A stretch of 64,000 nt of DNA. It comes from Aquibacillus saliphilus. GTDB taxonomy: Bacteria > Bacillota > Bacilli > Bacillales > Amphibacillaceae. The stretch is from contig NZ_JAIZAP010000002.1 of the NCBI RefSeq assembly GCF_020404745.1, forward strand, positions 124,001 through 188,000, in the 5' to 3' direction. Below the pieces are notes generated by a model. It saw only the letters and a program-made list of their open reading frames with translations. It made no database searches and was not told the DNA's origin. Positions 9,287 through 18,242 of the stretch are shown piece after piece. The translations under genes were made by a program, and so were the position numbers. Positions within the stretch are counted from its first letter, which is position 1, and the number at the start of each line of letters is the position of its first letter.

Positions 9287-9748
9287 ATGTCAGAACATAA
9301 AAGTGATTCATTTCGTGATATGAATATAAAAGAAAAGATGGCAACAATTGTCGGAATAACACTTCTCATTATCCTAGTGGTGGGCTTTGTATTGGGATTT
9401 TATTTCTTTGGTCTGGTAGGGGTTTTTCAACTGCTCGGCGTTCAGTATAAGTCTATCTGGTCATTGATTGTTTTTGTTGTCAGTTTTTTTATTCTAGGCG
9501 TCATTGTCGAATTGTTTTCAAAGGCAATTTTTAAAGTGTCTGTCCGAAATATAACCGGAAAAATAAAGGTGTTTATTATCCAATTCTTTTTTGAAGGAAT
9601 GTCGAATTGGTTAGTCCTATTTACAGTGGATGAGTTTATGAAAAGTATTGCACTTTCCTTGAAAACAGAGATTATTATTGCTTTGCTGCTTGCCGTATTA
9701 GAAATTGTTTTTGATGATAAAAAGGATAAAGCTGCTAATATTGATTGA
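9287..9748 (+). CDS. YrvL-family membrane protein
   Basis: 153 residues with four membrane helices (about 19-47, 55-77, 95-112 and 122-138). The sequence pattern GFYFFGLVGVFQLLGV, then LGVIVELFSKAIFK, VDEFMKSIALS and EIVFDDKKD fits the YrvL family. YvrL of B. subtilis, in the same broad family, regulates the SigO/RsoA system. No sigma factor gene is adjacent, so a regulatory role is not shown here. The ATG is preceded by CCGAGGGGAAA. Confidence 0.7.
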   Translation: MSEHKSDSFRDMNIKEKMATIVGITLLIILVVGFVLGFYFFGLVGVFQLLGVQYKSIWSLIVFVVSFFILGVIVELFSKAIFKVSVRNITGKIKVFIIQFFFEGMSNWLVLFTVDEFMKSIALSLKTEIIIALLLAVLEIVFDDKKDKAANID

Positions 9749-9882
9749 CTACGGAGTTTTTTAAACAGAATAAAAATTTCAGTGTATTGAACTAGGATAC
9801 AACCGGGTTCAATGTAAGTTGAAATTCTCGTTTTTATTGAATAGCAACGTCAGATATAAAACAATAATGGAGTGCAAAAAGT

Positions 9883-9935
9883 AACTAAACACCTAAAAAA
9901 GGATGCTAAGAGCATCCTTTTTTAGGTGTTTAGTT
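9883..9935. terminator. Long perfect bidirectional terminator
   Basis: A 25-bp perfect stem (9883-9907 against 9911-9935) with a 3-base loop. The stem itself carries A- and T-runs in its middle, so it can terminate in both directions. Confidence 0.8.
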
Positions 9936-10039
9936 ATTTATATAGATTGTTGTGAAATATTGTTCTTAAACCCGTTTAAGAAGGTTTTTGTCATATAATT
10001 AAAGTAAGTAAAATTTGCAACCTATTTATGGGGGAGTGG

Positions 10040-10729
10040 ATGAATATTATAAAAGCTGTTGTATTTGACCTAGATGGAACTTTGTTAAATCGAGATGCAT
10101 CAGTAAAGATTTTTATTGAAAGGCAATACCAACGATTAAATAAATGGCTAAATCATATATCAAAGGATAAATACATAACAAGGTTTATTGAACTTGATAA
10201 TAGAGGTTATGTTTGGAAGGATAAAGTATATCAACAGTTAGTTGATGAATTTGACATTACAGGTTTGACATGGAATGAATTACTTCAAGACTATATCATT
10301 AAATTTAAAGATAGTTGTGTTCCTTTCTCTAACCTCATTAGTACGTTAGAAGAATTAAATAATAATAATATTATGCTTGGAATGATTACTAATGGAAAAG
10401 GGCAGTTCCAAATGGATAATATTAAAGCTTTAGGGATTGAAAAATATTTTAATCCAATTCTCATTTCCGAATGGGAAGGTACGAAAAAACCTGAACCTCA
10501 AATATTCCAAAAAGTCCTAGACAAACTTAATGTTTTACCGTCTGAAAGTATATTTGTAGGTGACCATCCAGAAAATGATGTGAAGGCTGCTCAAAATGTA
10601 GGTATGAAAGGTGTATGGAAAAGAGATTATCAATGGGATAACGTTAAAGCAGATTTCATAATGGATGGTTTGGAGGAAGTACCTTTAATTTTAGATGAGT
10701 TAAACCATGATAATATGAAATCTTGTTAA
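10040..10729 (+). CDS. HAD-superfamily hydrolase (subfamily IA)
   Basis: 229 residues. Motif I is FDLDGTLLN (nucleophile Asp plus acid-base Asp, residues about 9-17), motif II is GMITNGKGQF, motif III is the Lys in TKKPEPQIF, and motif IV is VGDHPENDV. All catalytic residues are present, so a phosphatase acting on a small phosphorylated metabolite in the cytosol is expected (YsnB/phosphoglycolate-phosphatase-like). I chose the ATG at 10040 because GGGGGAG at 10030-10036 overlaps the upstream ATG at 10028. Confidence 0.85.
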   Translation: MNIIKAVVFDLDGTLLNRDASVKIFIERQYQRLNKWLNHISKDKYITRFIELDNRGYVWKDKVYQQLVDEFDITGLTWNELLQDYIIKFKDSCVPFSNLISTLEELNNNNIMLGMITNGKGQFQMDNIKALGIEKYFNPILISEWEGTKKPEPQIFQKVLDKLNVLPSESIFVGDHPENDVKAAQNVGMKGVWKRDYQWDNVKADFIMDGLEEVPLILDELNHDNMKSC

Positions 10730-10924
10730 GATAAATAGGATACTTTAATAAGCACACATATTTTTGAACATTATCGAATAGAATTCGAAACTAATGTGGA
10801 GTTAGAATTCAAGCTGTTTTTTGCCATTCGGATTAGTGAGAAAGCATCCTACCTCACACCTGAAATTGCACTTTCTTAAATTGCTTGTTAAGTATAGTGC
10901 CAATCAGCTATATTCCTCATTTTC

Positions 10925-10979
10925 AAACTAAAACCAGAGGTTCAAATCCTACACGGATTACACCTCTGGTTTTTAGTTT
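10925..10979. terminator. Bidirectional terminator
   Basis: Arms AAACTAAAACCAGAGGT (10925-10941) and the near-complement ending TTTTTAGTTT (10962-10979); inner bases AATCC and GGATT also pair. It serves the minus-strand nitronate monooxygenase gene and possibly the HAD gene. Confidence 0.75.
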
Positions 10980-11025
10980 ACGACTCAAAATCACAGCATT
11001 TATGACCATTTAAACGTTAGTAGCC

Positions 11026-11997
11026 TTAGTATAGACTTGAGGCTTGTTTATGACTGAATTGGAATTCTTCCATAATCCTATCAATAATTTCTTTTACTGG
11101 TAATATTTGATCAATTTCATGGACTCTTGCTCCCGAAAAAACTAGCCCGTCTTCCACATCTCCATTCATCGATTTGAATAATAAATCTAATGTACAAAAC
11201 TGAAAAGAGCAGTTCTTCAGGCATCTATAGCATTTATCTATTCTTATTTTACCGCCGCTAATTCGATCTGTTAATCGGTTTTTGATTGCTCTACCCTGTA
11301 AACCGACCGTTGTTTTTACCAAAATTGCATCATCTTTTTTCGCTTCTATATACTTTTGTTTAAATGCCATTGGGGCATCACACTCGTTACTGGCAACAAA
11401 ACGTGTACCCATTTGAACCCCCGAGGCTCCAAGCTTTAGAGCCTTGGCGATATCTTCACCCGTTAGAATTCCTCCAGCTGCTACAACTGGTATGTTAACG
11501 GCTTCGATTACTTCGGGGAGGATATCAAATAAAGGACGTTCTGTTCCAAGATGTCCTCCTGCTTCATGTCCTTCAACAACTACAGCAGAGGCACCTAACC
11601 GTTCAGAAATCCTTGCCAATCGCGCCGATGAAACAATCGAAATGACAGGTATTCCGTACTCTCTACCCCATGCGTACATATCTCTAGATACTCCTGCACC
11701 TGAAATGATGAAATCTACCTTCTCTTCCATCGCTGTTTTCATTTTCTCTGCAAAATCATTCATGGCGAATAACACATTAACACCAATATAACCTTGACCA
11801 TTTGTTAGTTCTCGAGCTTTCCTAATATGTGTTCTAAGTTCTTCTATTGTAATTCCTGTTCCCGATATTGTACCAATTCCGCCGGCGTTTGCCACTGCAG
11901 CAGCAAGTTTACTTAACGAAATACCGACACCCATGCCACCTTGTAGGATTGGAACCTCTGGTTTTAAATGACCGATTTGTAATGTGTGATTCATCAA
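11026..11997 (-). CDS. Nitronate monooxygenase family flavoprotein
   Basis: 323 residues, TIM barrel of the 2-nitropropane dioxygenase/FabK-like family, FMN-dependent. Visible motifs: PILQGGMGVGIS at the N-terminus, GGIGTISGTG, the active-site region VEGHEAGGHLG, AAGGI and GASGVQMGTRFVA (phosphate binding). A four-cysteine patch at about 254-266 (CYRCLKNC...FC) is seen in one branch of the family. It oxidises alkyl nitronates or related compounds. The start is TTG followed directly by ATG (11994); GGGG lies 7 bases before the TTG. It is divergent from the luciferase-like gene at 12215, so shared control is possible. Confidence 0.85.
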   Translation of the reverse strand: MMNHTLQIGHLKPEVPILQGGMGVGISLSKLAAAVANAGGIGTISGTGITIEELRTHIRKARELTNGQGYIGVNVLFAMNDFAEKMKTAMEEKVDFIISGAGVSRDMYAWGREYGIPVISIVSSARLARISERLGASAVVVEGHEAGGHLGTERPLFDILPEVIEAVNIPVVAAGGILTGEDIAKALKLGASGVQMGTRFVASNECDAPMAFKQKYIEAKKDDAILVKTTVGLQGRAIKNRLTDRISGGKIRIDKCYRCLKNCSFQFCTLDLLFKSMNGDVEDGLVFSGARVHEIDQILPVKEIIDRIMEEFQFSHKQASSLY

Positions 11998-12214
11998 CTT
12001 ATTACCCCATTTTCACTTAAGTTGATTAGGATGTTCCGTCTGCTCGTACGGGGAGTTAAACTATCTCAATCATATTAAACGTAAACAATCAAAAGAAGTG
12101 ATAAATGTCAATTTTCCCATATAACAAATGTCATATATCAAGCATTTGAGTTTGATTCGACTATTTTACTTGATACTATAAATAGAAGCCTCATTAAAGA
12201 AAGGAAAATTTTAA

Positions 12215-13216
12215 ATGACAAATATAAATATACCCGTATCCGTCTTAAACCTAGCACCTATTCGGGAGGGGCAGGGAGCTAAACAAGCCATCGATTCAAT
12301 GGTTGACCTCGCACAAGCAACTGAGAAAATGGGTTATACAAGATATTGGATTGCCGAGCATCATAATGCACCAACATTGGTCAGTTCGGCGACGTCGATG
12401 TTAATCAAACATACATTAGACCATACTGAAGAGATACATGTAGGATCCGGCGGAATTATGCTACCTAACCATGCACCATTGGTAGTAGCAGAACAATTTG
12501 GAACAATGGCGACCATTTATCCTAATCGACTGGACCTTGGTCTTGGCAGAGCACCTGGGACAGATATGTTGACGGCCGATGCACTACGACGGTCTAACAA
12601 TGATTCTGTTTATACATTTCCTAAGGATGTTCAATCCTTGCTTACTTATTTTGGACCAGAAGAGAATCAAGGCCGAGTGAAAGCTTATCCTGGTGTTGGG
12701 ACGAATATTCCAATTTATATCCTTGGTTCATCGACGGATTCAGCGGTTTTAGCTGCAAAACTTGGCTTGCCGTATGTGTTTGCTTCTCACTTTGCACCAA
12801 AATACATGGAGGAGGCCATTTCTATTTATCGCGAACGGTTCCAGCCTTCAGAATACTTGGACTCCCCATATATGATGGTTTGCGTTAATGTAATCGCAGC
12901 TGAAAGTGATGAAGAGGCCAAAGTCGAATCAACAACAATGCAACAATTTTTCCTTAATGTAGTTCGCGGTACCAAGAATCCGTTAAGTCCTCCAGTTGAA
13001 AACATGGATAAGATTTGGAATCAGCAAGAGAAAGAAGTGGCTTCATCAATGTCCAGTATGACTTTACTTGGAAGTAAAGATTCGATACGAGAACAACTGT
13101 CTAGGTTTCAGGAGAAATATAATGTCGACGAAATCATGGCAATCTCTTATATTTATGATACTGATAAACAAAAACGTTCCTATCAGATTCTAAAAGAAGT
13201 GGTTGATGGCAAGTAA
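12215..13216 (+). CDS. Luciferase-like (LLM) flavin-dependent monooxygenase
   Basis: 333 residues, full-length for the YceB/MsnO8-like group of bacterial luciferase-fold oxidoreductases. Features: [11 protein letters not shown] at the N-terminus, the RYWIAEHHN motif (about 45-53), [30 protein letters not shown], and [19 protein letters not shown]. It uses reduced FMN or F420-type flavin and oxygen; the substrate is unknown. AAAGGAAA precedes the ATG. A terminator follows immediately at 13231. Confidence 0.85.
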   Translation: MTNINIPVSVLNLAPIREGQGAKQAIDSMVDLAQATEKMGYTRYWIAEHHNAPTLVSSATSMLIKHTLDHTEEIHVGSGGIMLPNHAPLVVAEQFGTMATIYPNRLDLGLGRAPGTDMLTADALRRSNNDSVYTFPKDVQSLLTYFGPEENQGRVKAYPGVGTNIPIYILGSSTDSAVLAAKLGLPYVFASHFAPKYMEEAISIYRERFQPSEYLDSPYMMVCVNVIAAESDEEAKVESTTMQQFFLNVVRGTKNPLSPPVENMDKIWNQQEKEVASSMSSMTLLGSKDSIREQLSRFQEKYNVDEIMAISYIYDTDKQKRSYQILKEVVDGK

Positions 13217-13230
13217 AGCGTCAATTAAAA

Positions 13231-13268
13231 TAAACAAATCCTATCTACTTGGTGGGGTTTGTTTTTTA
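13231..13268 (+). terminator. Terminator of the LLM gene
   Basis: Arms AAACAAATCC and GGGTTTGTTT separated by about 13 bases, followed by a T-rich run. Confidence 0.7.
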
Positions 13269-13450
13269 TTTTGCACAAAAATTGGTTTGATTTTCTGGAA
13301 ATTAAAAAACATCTCGTCAATTCTAACAAACAGCCATTATTTAGGGAGTTGTAAAGATGAGGTAAATAATTGCTCTAGGTTGTGGTGGCTTTTTCGGAAC
13401 CAGAAAACACTCTGTTAGATCAATACATTCTCAATCGAACAGACAATTAG

Positions 13451-13484
13451 AAGGCGATACTCCTAAGGTGGGGAGTATCGCCTT
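13451..13484. terminator. Hairpin between convergent genes
   Basis: Perfect 13-bp arms AAGGCGATACTCC (13451-13463) and its complement (13472-13484) with an 8-base loop. It is positioned to end the minus-strand DUF420 gene. The rest of the 13216-13528 interval shows no gene. Confidence 0.65.
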
Positions 13485-13527
13485 CTATACGATAAAGTAA
13501 CTATTTAATTTTTAATTCCTCGATTTC

Positions 13528-14058
13528 TTAATAATAGGGAGAAATCATTAAGTAGACAATTACGCCTGTTAAGCTGATATATAGCCAAATAGGCATTGTC
13601 CATCTAGCAATTTTGCGGTGTTTATCGACCTTCATTGCAAGGCCACGGAACAAGGTAAGTAATGCCAATGGTACGATAGCAGCCGCAAGGACAATATGAG
13701 TAATAAGAATGAAATAGTAGACCGTTTGCCAAATTCCTTCTCCTCCATATGAAGTAGAGGAGGACATGGTATGATAGGTCAAATAAGAAATAAGAAACAA
13801 AGCCGTCGTAGTGAATGCTGCAAAAATGAATCGCTTATGCCAGGTGATATTTTTACGCAAAATCATAAATAATGCTGCTAGCAAAAAAACGAATGTGAAC
13901 GAGTTAAATATTGCATTAAGAAGTGGCAATAACTTGATATCAAAGCTTGAGCCACTATTTATTTCTGGAACAAATAACAGTGCTACTATGATGACATTAA
14001 TCGCGATTGATAGCCCCAAAACCCATGGTACATAGTTGTAATCCTTTTTGATTTGCAA
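13528..14058 (-). CDS. DUF420 membrane protein, CtaM/YozB-like
   Basis: 176 residues with five predicted membrane helices and conserved histidines in the loops/helices (SYLTYHTMSS, ILITHIVLAA, VDKHRKIARWTMPIWLY). That is the DUF420 pattern. DUF420 proteins such as CtaM of Staphylococcus aureus are needed for assembly of active haem-A terminal oxidases. The B. subtilis counterpart (YozB) is of the same size. I chose a TTG start at 14058 behind AGAAGGGGA; the ATG at 14076 overlaps that site. No cta genes adjoin. Confidence 0.8.
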   Translation of the reverse strand: MQIKKDYNYVPWVLGLSIAINVIIVALLFVPEINSGSSFDIKLLPLLNAIFNSFTFVFLLAALFMILRKNITWHKRFIFAAFTTTALFLISYLTYHTMSSSTSYGGEGIWQTVYYFILITHIVLAAAIVPLALLTLFRGLAMKVDKHRKIARWTMPIWLYISLTGVIVYLMISPYY

Positions 14059-14248
14059 AGTAATTCCCCTTCTCATATGTATAAATGATTCAAGATGATT
14101 ATATCAAAAATAAATGGCAAGTCCATTAGTAAATAGTTTTGGAGTTAATTATTTCCTGCTAAACATAAAGGTGAATATAGAAATAGTGAATAAACAATTG
14201 TTTAAGGTAAAATCTATATATAACGATTCACTAAAAGGAGATTGCATC

Positions 14249-14476
14249 ATGAAGTCCTATCAGATTTATAATATGATTATTGATGATGGTTTTCGTAACG
14301 AAGAAACTGTAACAGCTGATTTTACTCACAATAATAAAAATTTCAGCATTACATTCAATAAAGCAGACCTCGAAATAATTAATAGCTGGGTTTTTGAGAA
14401 TAACAGTTCTCTTCCTGCAAATTTATCAGATCAAATGATTGAGTTAATCAGAAAAGAGGTTGAGGATCGAATATAG
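14249..14476 (+). CDS. Hypothetical protein, 75 aa
   Basis: A small acidic cytoplasmic protein (starts MKSYQIYNMIIDDGF). No family recognised. The ATG at 14249 has AAAAGGAGA at ideal spacing; the longer frame from 14114 has no ribosome site. A simple terminator follows at 14507. The aromatic/acidic composition and small size give no functional hint. Confidence 0.65.
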   Translation: MKSYQIYNMIIDDGFRNEETVTADFTHNNKNFSITFNKADLEIINSWVFENNSSLPANLSDQMIELIRKEVEDRI

Positions 14477-14506
14477 TGGGTGTAATAATTTTTATTGATG
14501 CAAATT

Positions 14507-14530
14507 AAGCCTGTTTTAATAGGCTTTTTT
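14507..14530 (+). terminator. Short terminator
   Basis: A 6-bp stem AAGCCT/AGGCTT with an 8-base loop, followed by TTTT. Between here and 14840 I see no gene. Confidence 0.65.
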
Positions 14531-14839
14531 CTGTTTTGTCAGGAAGGTTATTCTGGAAGGCAATTTAGAATGATTTTCGAAAGAATAAGTGTCTTTCTTA
14601 TTTTGAATGCGCCTGTGCCTTTGTTCTTCTGATATGTGCTTCAACCAGAGTGTAATTTACATAGTTTTTACACATTTATTGAAATTAAAGGACTTAGTTT
14701 TAAAGTATGCTTGTCATGACAATGGATGAGCGATTTATTTGAAGGTATCTTTATGCTTAACTCTGTGTTGGGCTTGGATGAACAACAAATAAATCTATGT
14801 TAGAATTACCATCACGTTGAATTAGAAAGGGGAATTAGA

Positions 14840-15643
14840 TTGATTAAAAAATGGTTATTACTTTTATCCTTTGCTGCACTAGCATTCGTAATGGTTGCAT
14901 GCAGTGATTCGGATGAATCGGCAAAAGAAACTAATGAAGAAACAAAAACGCAGGAGGAAGAGCCTGCTGGAGATAGCGAAGCAGCTTCTGAAGACGGAGA
15001 AAGTGCACAACCGGAAATGCCGGAGCCTGACTTAGAAGGCATTCCTGATGTTGTGGCAGAAGTAAATGGAGAAGAAATACCAAAAGAAGAATTTGAAGCT
15101 AGTTACACGGGGCAATTTCAGAAAGCTGCCATGCAATCTCAAATGTCTGGACAAGAAGTTGACCAGGAAAAATTAAAACAGCAGATTGCAGATAGCATGA
15201 TTGGTCTTGAACTTCTAAAACAAGAGGCCAATAGCAGTGATTTTAAGGCTTCAGAAGAAGAGGTTAATGAAACACTAGATGGATTAGTAGAACAATATGG
15301 TTTAAAATCACAGGATGAGTTCTTGACTACACTCGAAGATCAAGGTATGGCTAAGGAAGAAATAATGTCTCAGCTTGAAACGCAAGTGAAAATAGATAAG
15401 CTTATCGCTAATGAGTCTGGCGACATCGAGATCACAGACGATGAGTTACAAGAACTTTATGAACAGTATAAAGCGCAACAAGAGCAAATGGGTGGAAAAG
15501 ATGGCGAAGAAGTAAAAATCCAATCTTTTGAAGAAATGAAGCCAACTCTTGAAACTCAAATAAAGAGTCAAAAAGAAGGACAAGTATATCAGAAGCTTGT
15601 TGAAAGACTTCGTGAAGATGCAGACGTCACTAACCACTTATAA
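14840..15643 (+). CDS. SurA_N-domain lipoprotein (foldase-like, no PPIase domain)
   Basis: 267 residues. A lipoprotein signal ends at VMVAC (Cys21), followed by an acidic, disordered Glu/Ser-rich linker (about 22-68) and a SurA N-terminal-like domain: VVAEVNGEEIPKEEF, then IADSMIGLELLKQEA and DITDDELQELYEQY. A parvulin PPIC domain, which PrsA has after this region, is absent; the protein ends about 30 residues after the chaperone domain. It is therefore likely an extracytoplasmic chaperone anchored on the outer face of the membrane. TTG start with AAAGGGGA upstream; terminator at 15653. Confidence 0.8.
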   Translation: MIKKWLLLLSFAALAFVMVACSDSDESAKETNEETKTQEEEPAGDSEAASEDGESAQPEMPEPDLEGIPDVVAEVNGEEIPKEEFEASYTGQFQKAAMQSQMSGQEVDQEKLKQQIADSMIGLELLKQEANSSDFKASEEEVNETLDGLVEQYGLKSQDEFLTTLEDQGMAKEEIMSQLETQVKIDKLIANESGDIEITDDELQELYEQYKAQQEQMGGKDGEEVKIQSFEEMKPTLETQIKSQKEGQVYQKLVERLREDADVTNHL

Positions 15644-15652
15644 GATTTGATT

Positions 15653-15682
15653 AAAACCAGGTTCTCGTAACCTGGTTTTTTA
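15653..15682 (+). terminator. Terminator of the SurA_N lipoprotein gene
   Basis: An 11-bp stem AAAACCAGGTT/AACCTGGTTTT with a 5-base loop and T-tail. Confidence 0.85.
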
Positions 15683-15696
15683 TGGTCACGTTCGGT

Positions 15697-15812
15697 TTCG
15701 GCGCATATCCCGCCTTAGGTCTTAAGTCAAGCCTCTCTCTGTCCACAAAGAACTCAGGCGCCGAGGCTTGGCTTAAGCTTGTCGGGGCTAACAAGGCGTT
15801 TGCGCTTTCTTA
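15697..15812. repeat. Bacillaceae interspersed repeat, copy A
   Basis: A GC-rich island with a central inverted repeat CTTAAGTCAAGCC (15721-15733) and GGCTTGGCTTAAG (15765-15777). It ends in AACAAGGCGTTTGCGCTTTCT. The outline (GCGC...CTTAAGTCAAGCC ... GGGGCT.ACAAGGCG.TTGCGCTTT) is that of a repeat found between genes in many Bacillaceae. A second, shorter copy lies at 18056-18129; the two bracket the MarR/MFS pair. Confidence 0.65.
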
Positions 15813-15822
15813 AAAGGAAAGA

Positions 15823-16254
15823 CTACATTTTTTTGTTTATAGCTTGATTAAATTTATGTAATAGATGTCCGAAACTTTCTCGTTCATCATCTGACCATTC
15901 ATTTAGTAATTTTGAAAACTTGTCAAGTCTTGCTTGTTTGTACATCATCCATTCATTTGTTCCAAGTTCTGTGATTTGGTAGAAATAGGCTCTTTTATCT
16001 TGTGTATTAGGTGTCTTTTTCACATATCCTTTTCCCTCTAGAGCTGCGGCTTGTCTACTTGCGGTAGAAATATCAAGTTGTAATTCAGAAGCTAAAGTCT
16101 TTACACCAGCAGTACCGTTATCTGATAGTTGTTGTAAGAGGAGGTATGCAGCCCGGTCCAACTTTGCATTTCTTTTACCAGCAGTAATGGTTGTGATGCG
16201 ACGTACGAGAACCGCCATTTCAAGTTCTATCATTTCTAGAGATTTTTCATTCAT
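15823..16254 (-). CDS. MarR-family transcriptional regulator
   Basis: 143 residues. A winged helix is clear: AAYLLLQQLSDNGTAGVKTLASELQLDIST (helix-turn-helix, about 29-58), then ASRQAAALEGKGYVKKTPN and the wing DKRAYFYQITELG. MarR proteins are ligand-responsive dimeric repressors of efflux or detoxification genes. It is divergent from the DHA2-type exporter at 16506, which is its probable target; the shared 250-bp region holds an inverted repeat over a promoter (see 16311). Ribosome site GGTAGGG. Confidence 0.85.
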   Translation of the reverse strand: MNEKSLEMIELEMAVLVRRITTITAGKRNAKLDRAAYLLLQQLSDNGTAGVKTLASELQLDISTASRQAAALEGKGYVKKTPNTQDKRAYFYQITELGTNEWMMYKQARLDKFSKLLNEWSDDERESFGHLLHKFNQAINKKM

Positions 16255-16310
16255 ATTTTTCCCTACCTTTACTATTTTTCGTGTCTAAACATTCCTAACA
16301 TATTAAAAGA

Positions 16311-16351
16311 TTGACAGTGGATATAGTTGTATAATACAATTACTCAATTGT
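16311..16351 (+). promoter_or_regulatory. Promoter with overlapping MarR-type operator
   Basis: TTGACA (16311-16316) and TACAAT (16335-16340) are 18 bases apart. The perfect inverted repeat ACAATT-ACTC-AATTGT (16336-16351) covers the -10 region. Its position suits repression of the MFS gene by the divergent MarR protein. Assignment is by position only. Confidence 0.5.
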
Positions 16352-16505
16352 GTAAAACAACTATAATAAAAATTATATGCTTAAATTAGTTGCTATGATT
16401 GTTGTAGAATGTGACAGACTAGAAAAAAATGAACTACGTTAGTTTGCCGATGTTTTATCAAATTTAGTGAGATCACAGATTTAAATTTTAGAAAGAAGGA
16501 AGAGT

Positions 16506-17960
16506 ATGGTTGAAAGTCAGAATCATCCACAGTCAGAGCAAAAATTTAATAAAATACCACTTATGATTGTATTAATATCAGGAGCATTTGCCGCTATTTT
16601 AAATCAGACACTATTAGCAACTGCGTTACCTCATATTATGAGAGATTTAAATTTAGATGCAAACGTTGCTCAATGGTTACAGTCAATTTTTATGCTTGTA
16701 AATGGTATCATGATACCGATAACCGCTTTTTTGATTGAACGATTTACTACACGAAGGTTGTTTCTTACCGCGATGGGATTGTTTGGGATAGGTACACTGG
16801 TTTGTGCTGTTTCACCGAACTTTGCGATGCTAATGGTAGGAAGAATACTTCAGGCTTCGGGTGCTGGTATTATCATGCCGTTAATGCAAACAATATTGTT
16901 TCTTATTTTTCCGGTAGAAAGACGTGGAACGGCGATGGGGATGTTTGGTTTAGTAATTGCATTCGCCCCAGCGATCGGTCCAACTTTATCTGGTTATCTA
17001 GTCGAGCACTTTCCATGGAGAAGTTTATTTTACGTGATCTTACCAATCATTGTTATCGATATTATTGTTGCCTATTTTATTCTTAAAAATGTTACCGAAC
17101 AAAAAAATCCAAAACTCGATATTCCATCGATTATTTTATCCACATTAGGGTTCGGTGGCTTGTTATACGGATTCAGCTCTGCAGGTGGTAGTGGCTGGGG
17201 TAGTGCAGAAGTGATTATATCTATGATTGTTGGTGCGATTAGTCTATTCTTGTTTATAACCCGTCAATCGAAGCTTGAACAGCCAATTCTTAACTTTGGG
17301 GTATTTAAAAATAAAGTTTTCACTATCACAACGATTCTTGGCATGATTGTATTTATAGCGATGATCGGTGCGGCTGTCGTTTTACCATTGTTGATGCAAA
17401 ATATGCTAGGTTATACTGCATTAGAGTCAGGGTTAATGTTAATGCCAGGTGCAATAATAATGGGATTAATGAACCCTATAACAGGAAGATTGTTTGATAA
17501 ATTTGGTGCTAGGTGGCTTTCGATTATTGGTTTATCGATTTTAGTTATCTCAACGTTCATGTTCACCAACCTAACAGAAGAAACGACGTTTACTTACTTG
17601 GCGGTCGTGAATGCATTTAGAATGCTTTCCGTTGCGATGGTGATGATGCCAGCTACAACAGCTGGTTTAAACCAGCTACCAGTTCATTTAATTCCGCACG
17701 GGACAGCAATGAACAATACCATGCGCCAAGTAGCTGGTGCAGTTGGTACAGCTTTACTTGTAACGGTTATGACAAATAATGAATTACCCAACCAAGGTGT
17801 AAATGGTCTGATACACGGTGTCAATGTATCGTTTATTGTTGCAGGCGTAATTGCAATCATCGGGCTAGTGTTAGCATTTTTTATTAAAAATCCTTCAAAA
17901 AAAGAAGAAGATTCTGATCAAAAGAAATCAAGCGGTAATCACGAAGTAACTGAAAGTTAA
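16506..17960 (+). CDS. DHA2-family MFS multidrug exporter (EmrB/QacA type)
   Basis: 484 residues with about 14 membrane helices. Family motifs: LNQTLLATALPHIMRDL (D1-type motif of 14-TMS exporters), the FTTRRLFLTAMGLFGIG motif A region, RILQASGAGIIMPL (motif B), and the antiporter motif C GLVIAFAPAIGPTLSG. It exports drugs or toxic lipophiles in exchange for protons. The C-terminus is a charged cytoplasmic tail. Ribosome site AGAAAGGAAG. It is divergent from a MarR gene and followed by a strong terminator; the pair forms a typical inducible efflux unit. Confidence 0.9.
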   Translation: MVESQNHPQSEQKFNKIPLMIVLISGAFAAILNQTLLATALPHIMRDLNLDANVAQWLQSIFMLVNGIMIPITAFLIERFTTRRLFLTAMGLFGIGTLVCAVSPNFAMLMVGRILQASGAGIIMPLMQTILFLIFPVERRGTAMGMFGLVIAFAPAIGPTLSGYLVEHFPWRSLFYVILPIIVIDIIVAYFILKNVTEQKNPKLDIPSIILSTLGFGGLLYGFSSAGGSGWGSAEVIISMIVGAISLFLFITRQSKLEQPILNFGVFKNKVFTITTILGMIVFIAMIGAAVVLPLLMQNMLGYTALESGLMLMPGAIIMGLMNPITGRLFDKFGARWLSIIGLSILVISTFMFTNLTEETTFTYLAVVNAFRMLSVAMVMMPATTAGLNQLPVHLIPHGTAMNNTMRQVAGAVGTALLVTVMTNNELPNQGVNGLIHGVNVSFIVAGVIAIIGLVLAFFIKNPSKKEEDSDQKKSSGNHEVTES

Positions 17961-17988
17961 GCTTCATGTGAATAACAATAGATTTTAC

Positions 17989-18030
17989 GAACCCCCAGCA
18001 TGGATCCCTTGTCCGTGCTGGGGGTTCTTT
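17989..18030 (+). terminator. Terminator of the MFS gene
   Basis: A 12-bp GC-rich stem GAACCCCCAGCA/TGCTGGGGGTTC followed by TTTTG. Confidence 0.85.
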
Positions 18031-18055
18031 TGTTGTTTAAGAAACGTTAAAATTT

Positions 18056-18129
18056 CGCGCTTCGTAGCTCCAGCGCTTAGCCCGACTGAGGTTTTAAGTC
18101 AAGCACAATAAAAAGCCTTTCGCTTTTCA
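18056..18129. repeat. Bacillaceae interspersed repeat, copy B (truncated)
   Basis: It contains GTAGCTCCAGCGCTTAGCCC, then GAGGTTTTAAGTCAAGC and a terminal GCCTTTCGCTTTT. The left half matches the outline of copy A (15697-15812), but the right arm of the central palindrome is missing, so it is a deletion derivative. Confidence 0.55.
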
Positions 18130-18242
18130 TATAGATAAAACATATTGACATGTGACACCTTGTCATTTAAAATCAAACTATGGATGACATCGTGTCACTT
18201 TTGTCGTTAATCCAATTTTATTTTGCTAAGGAGAGCATTATA

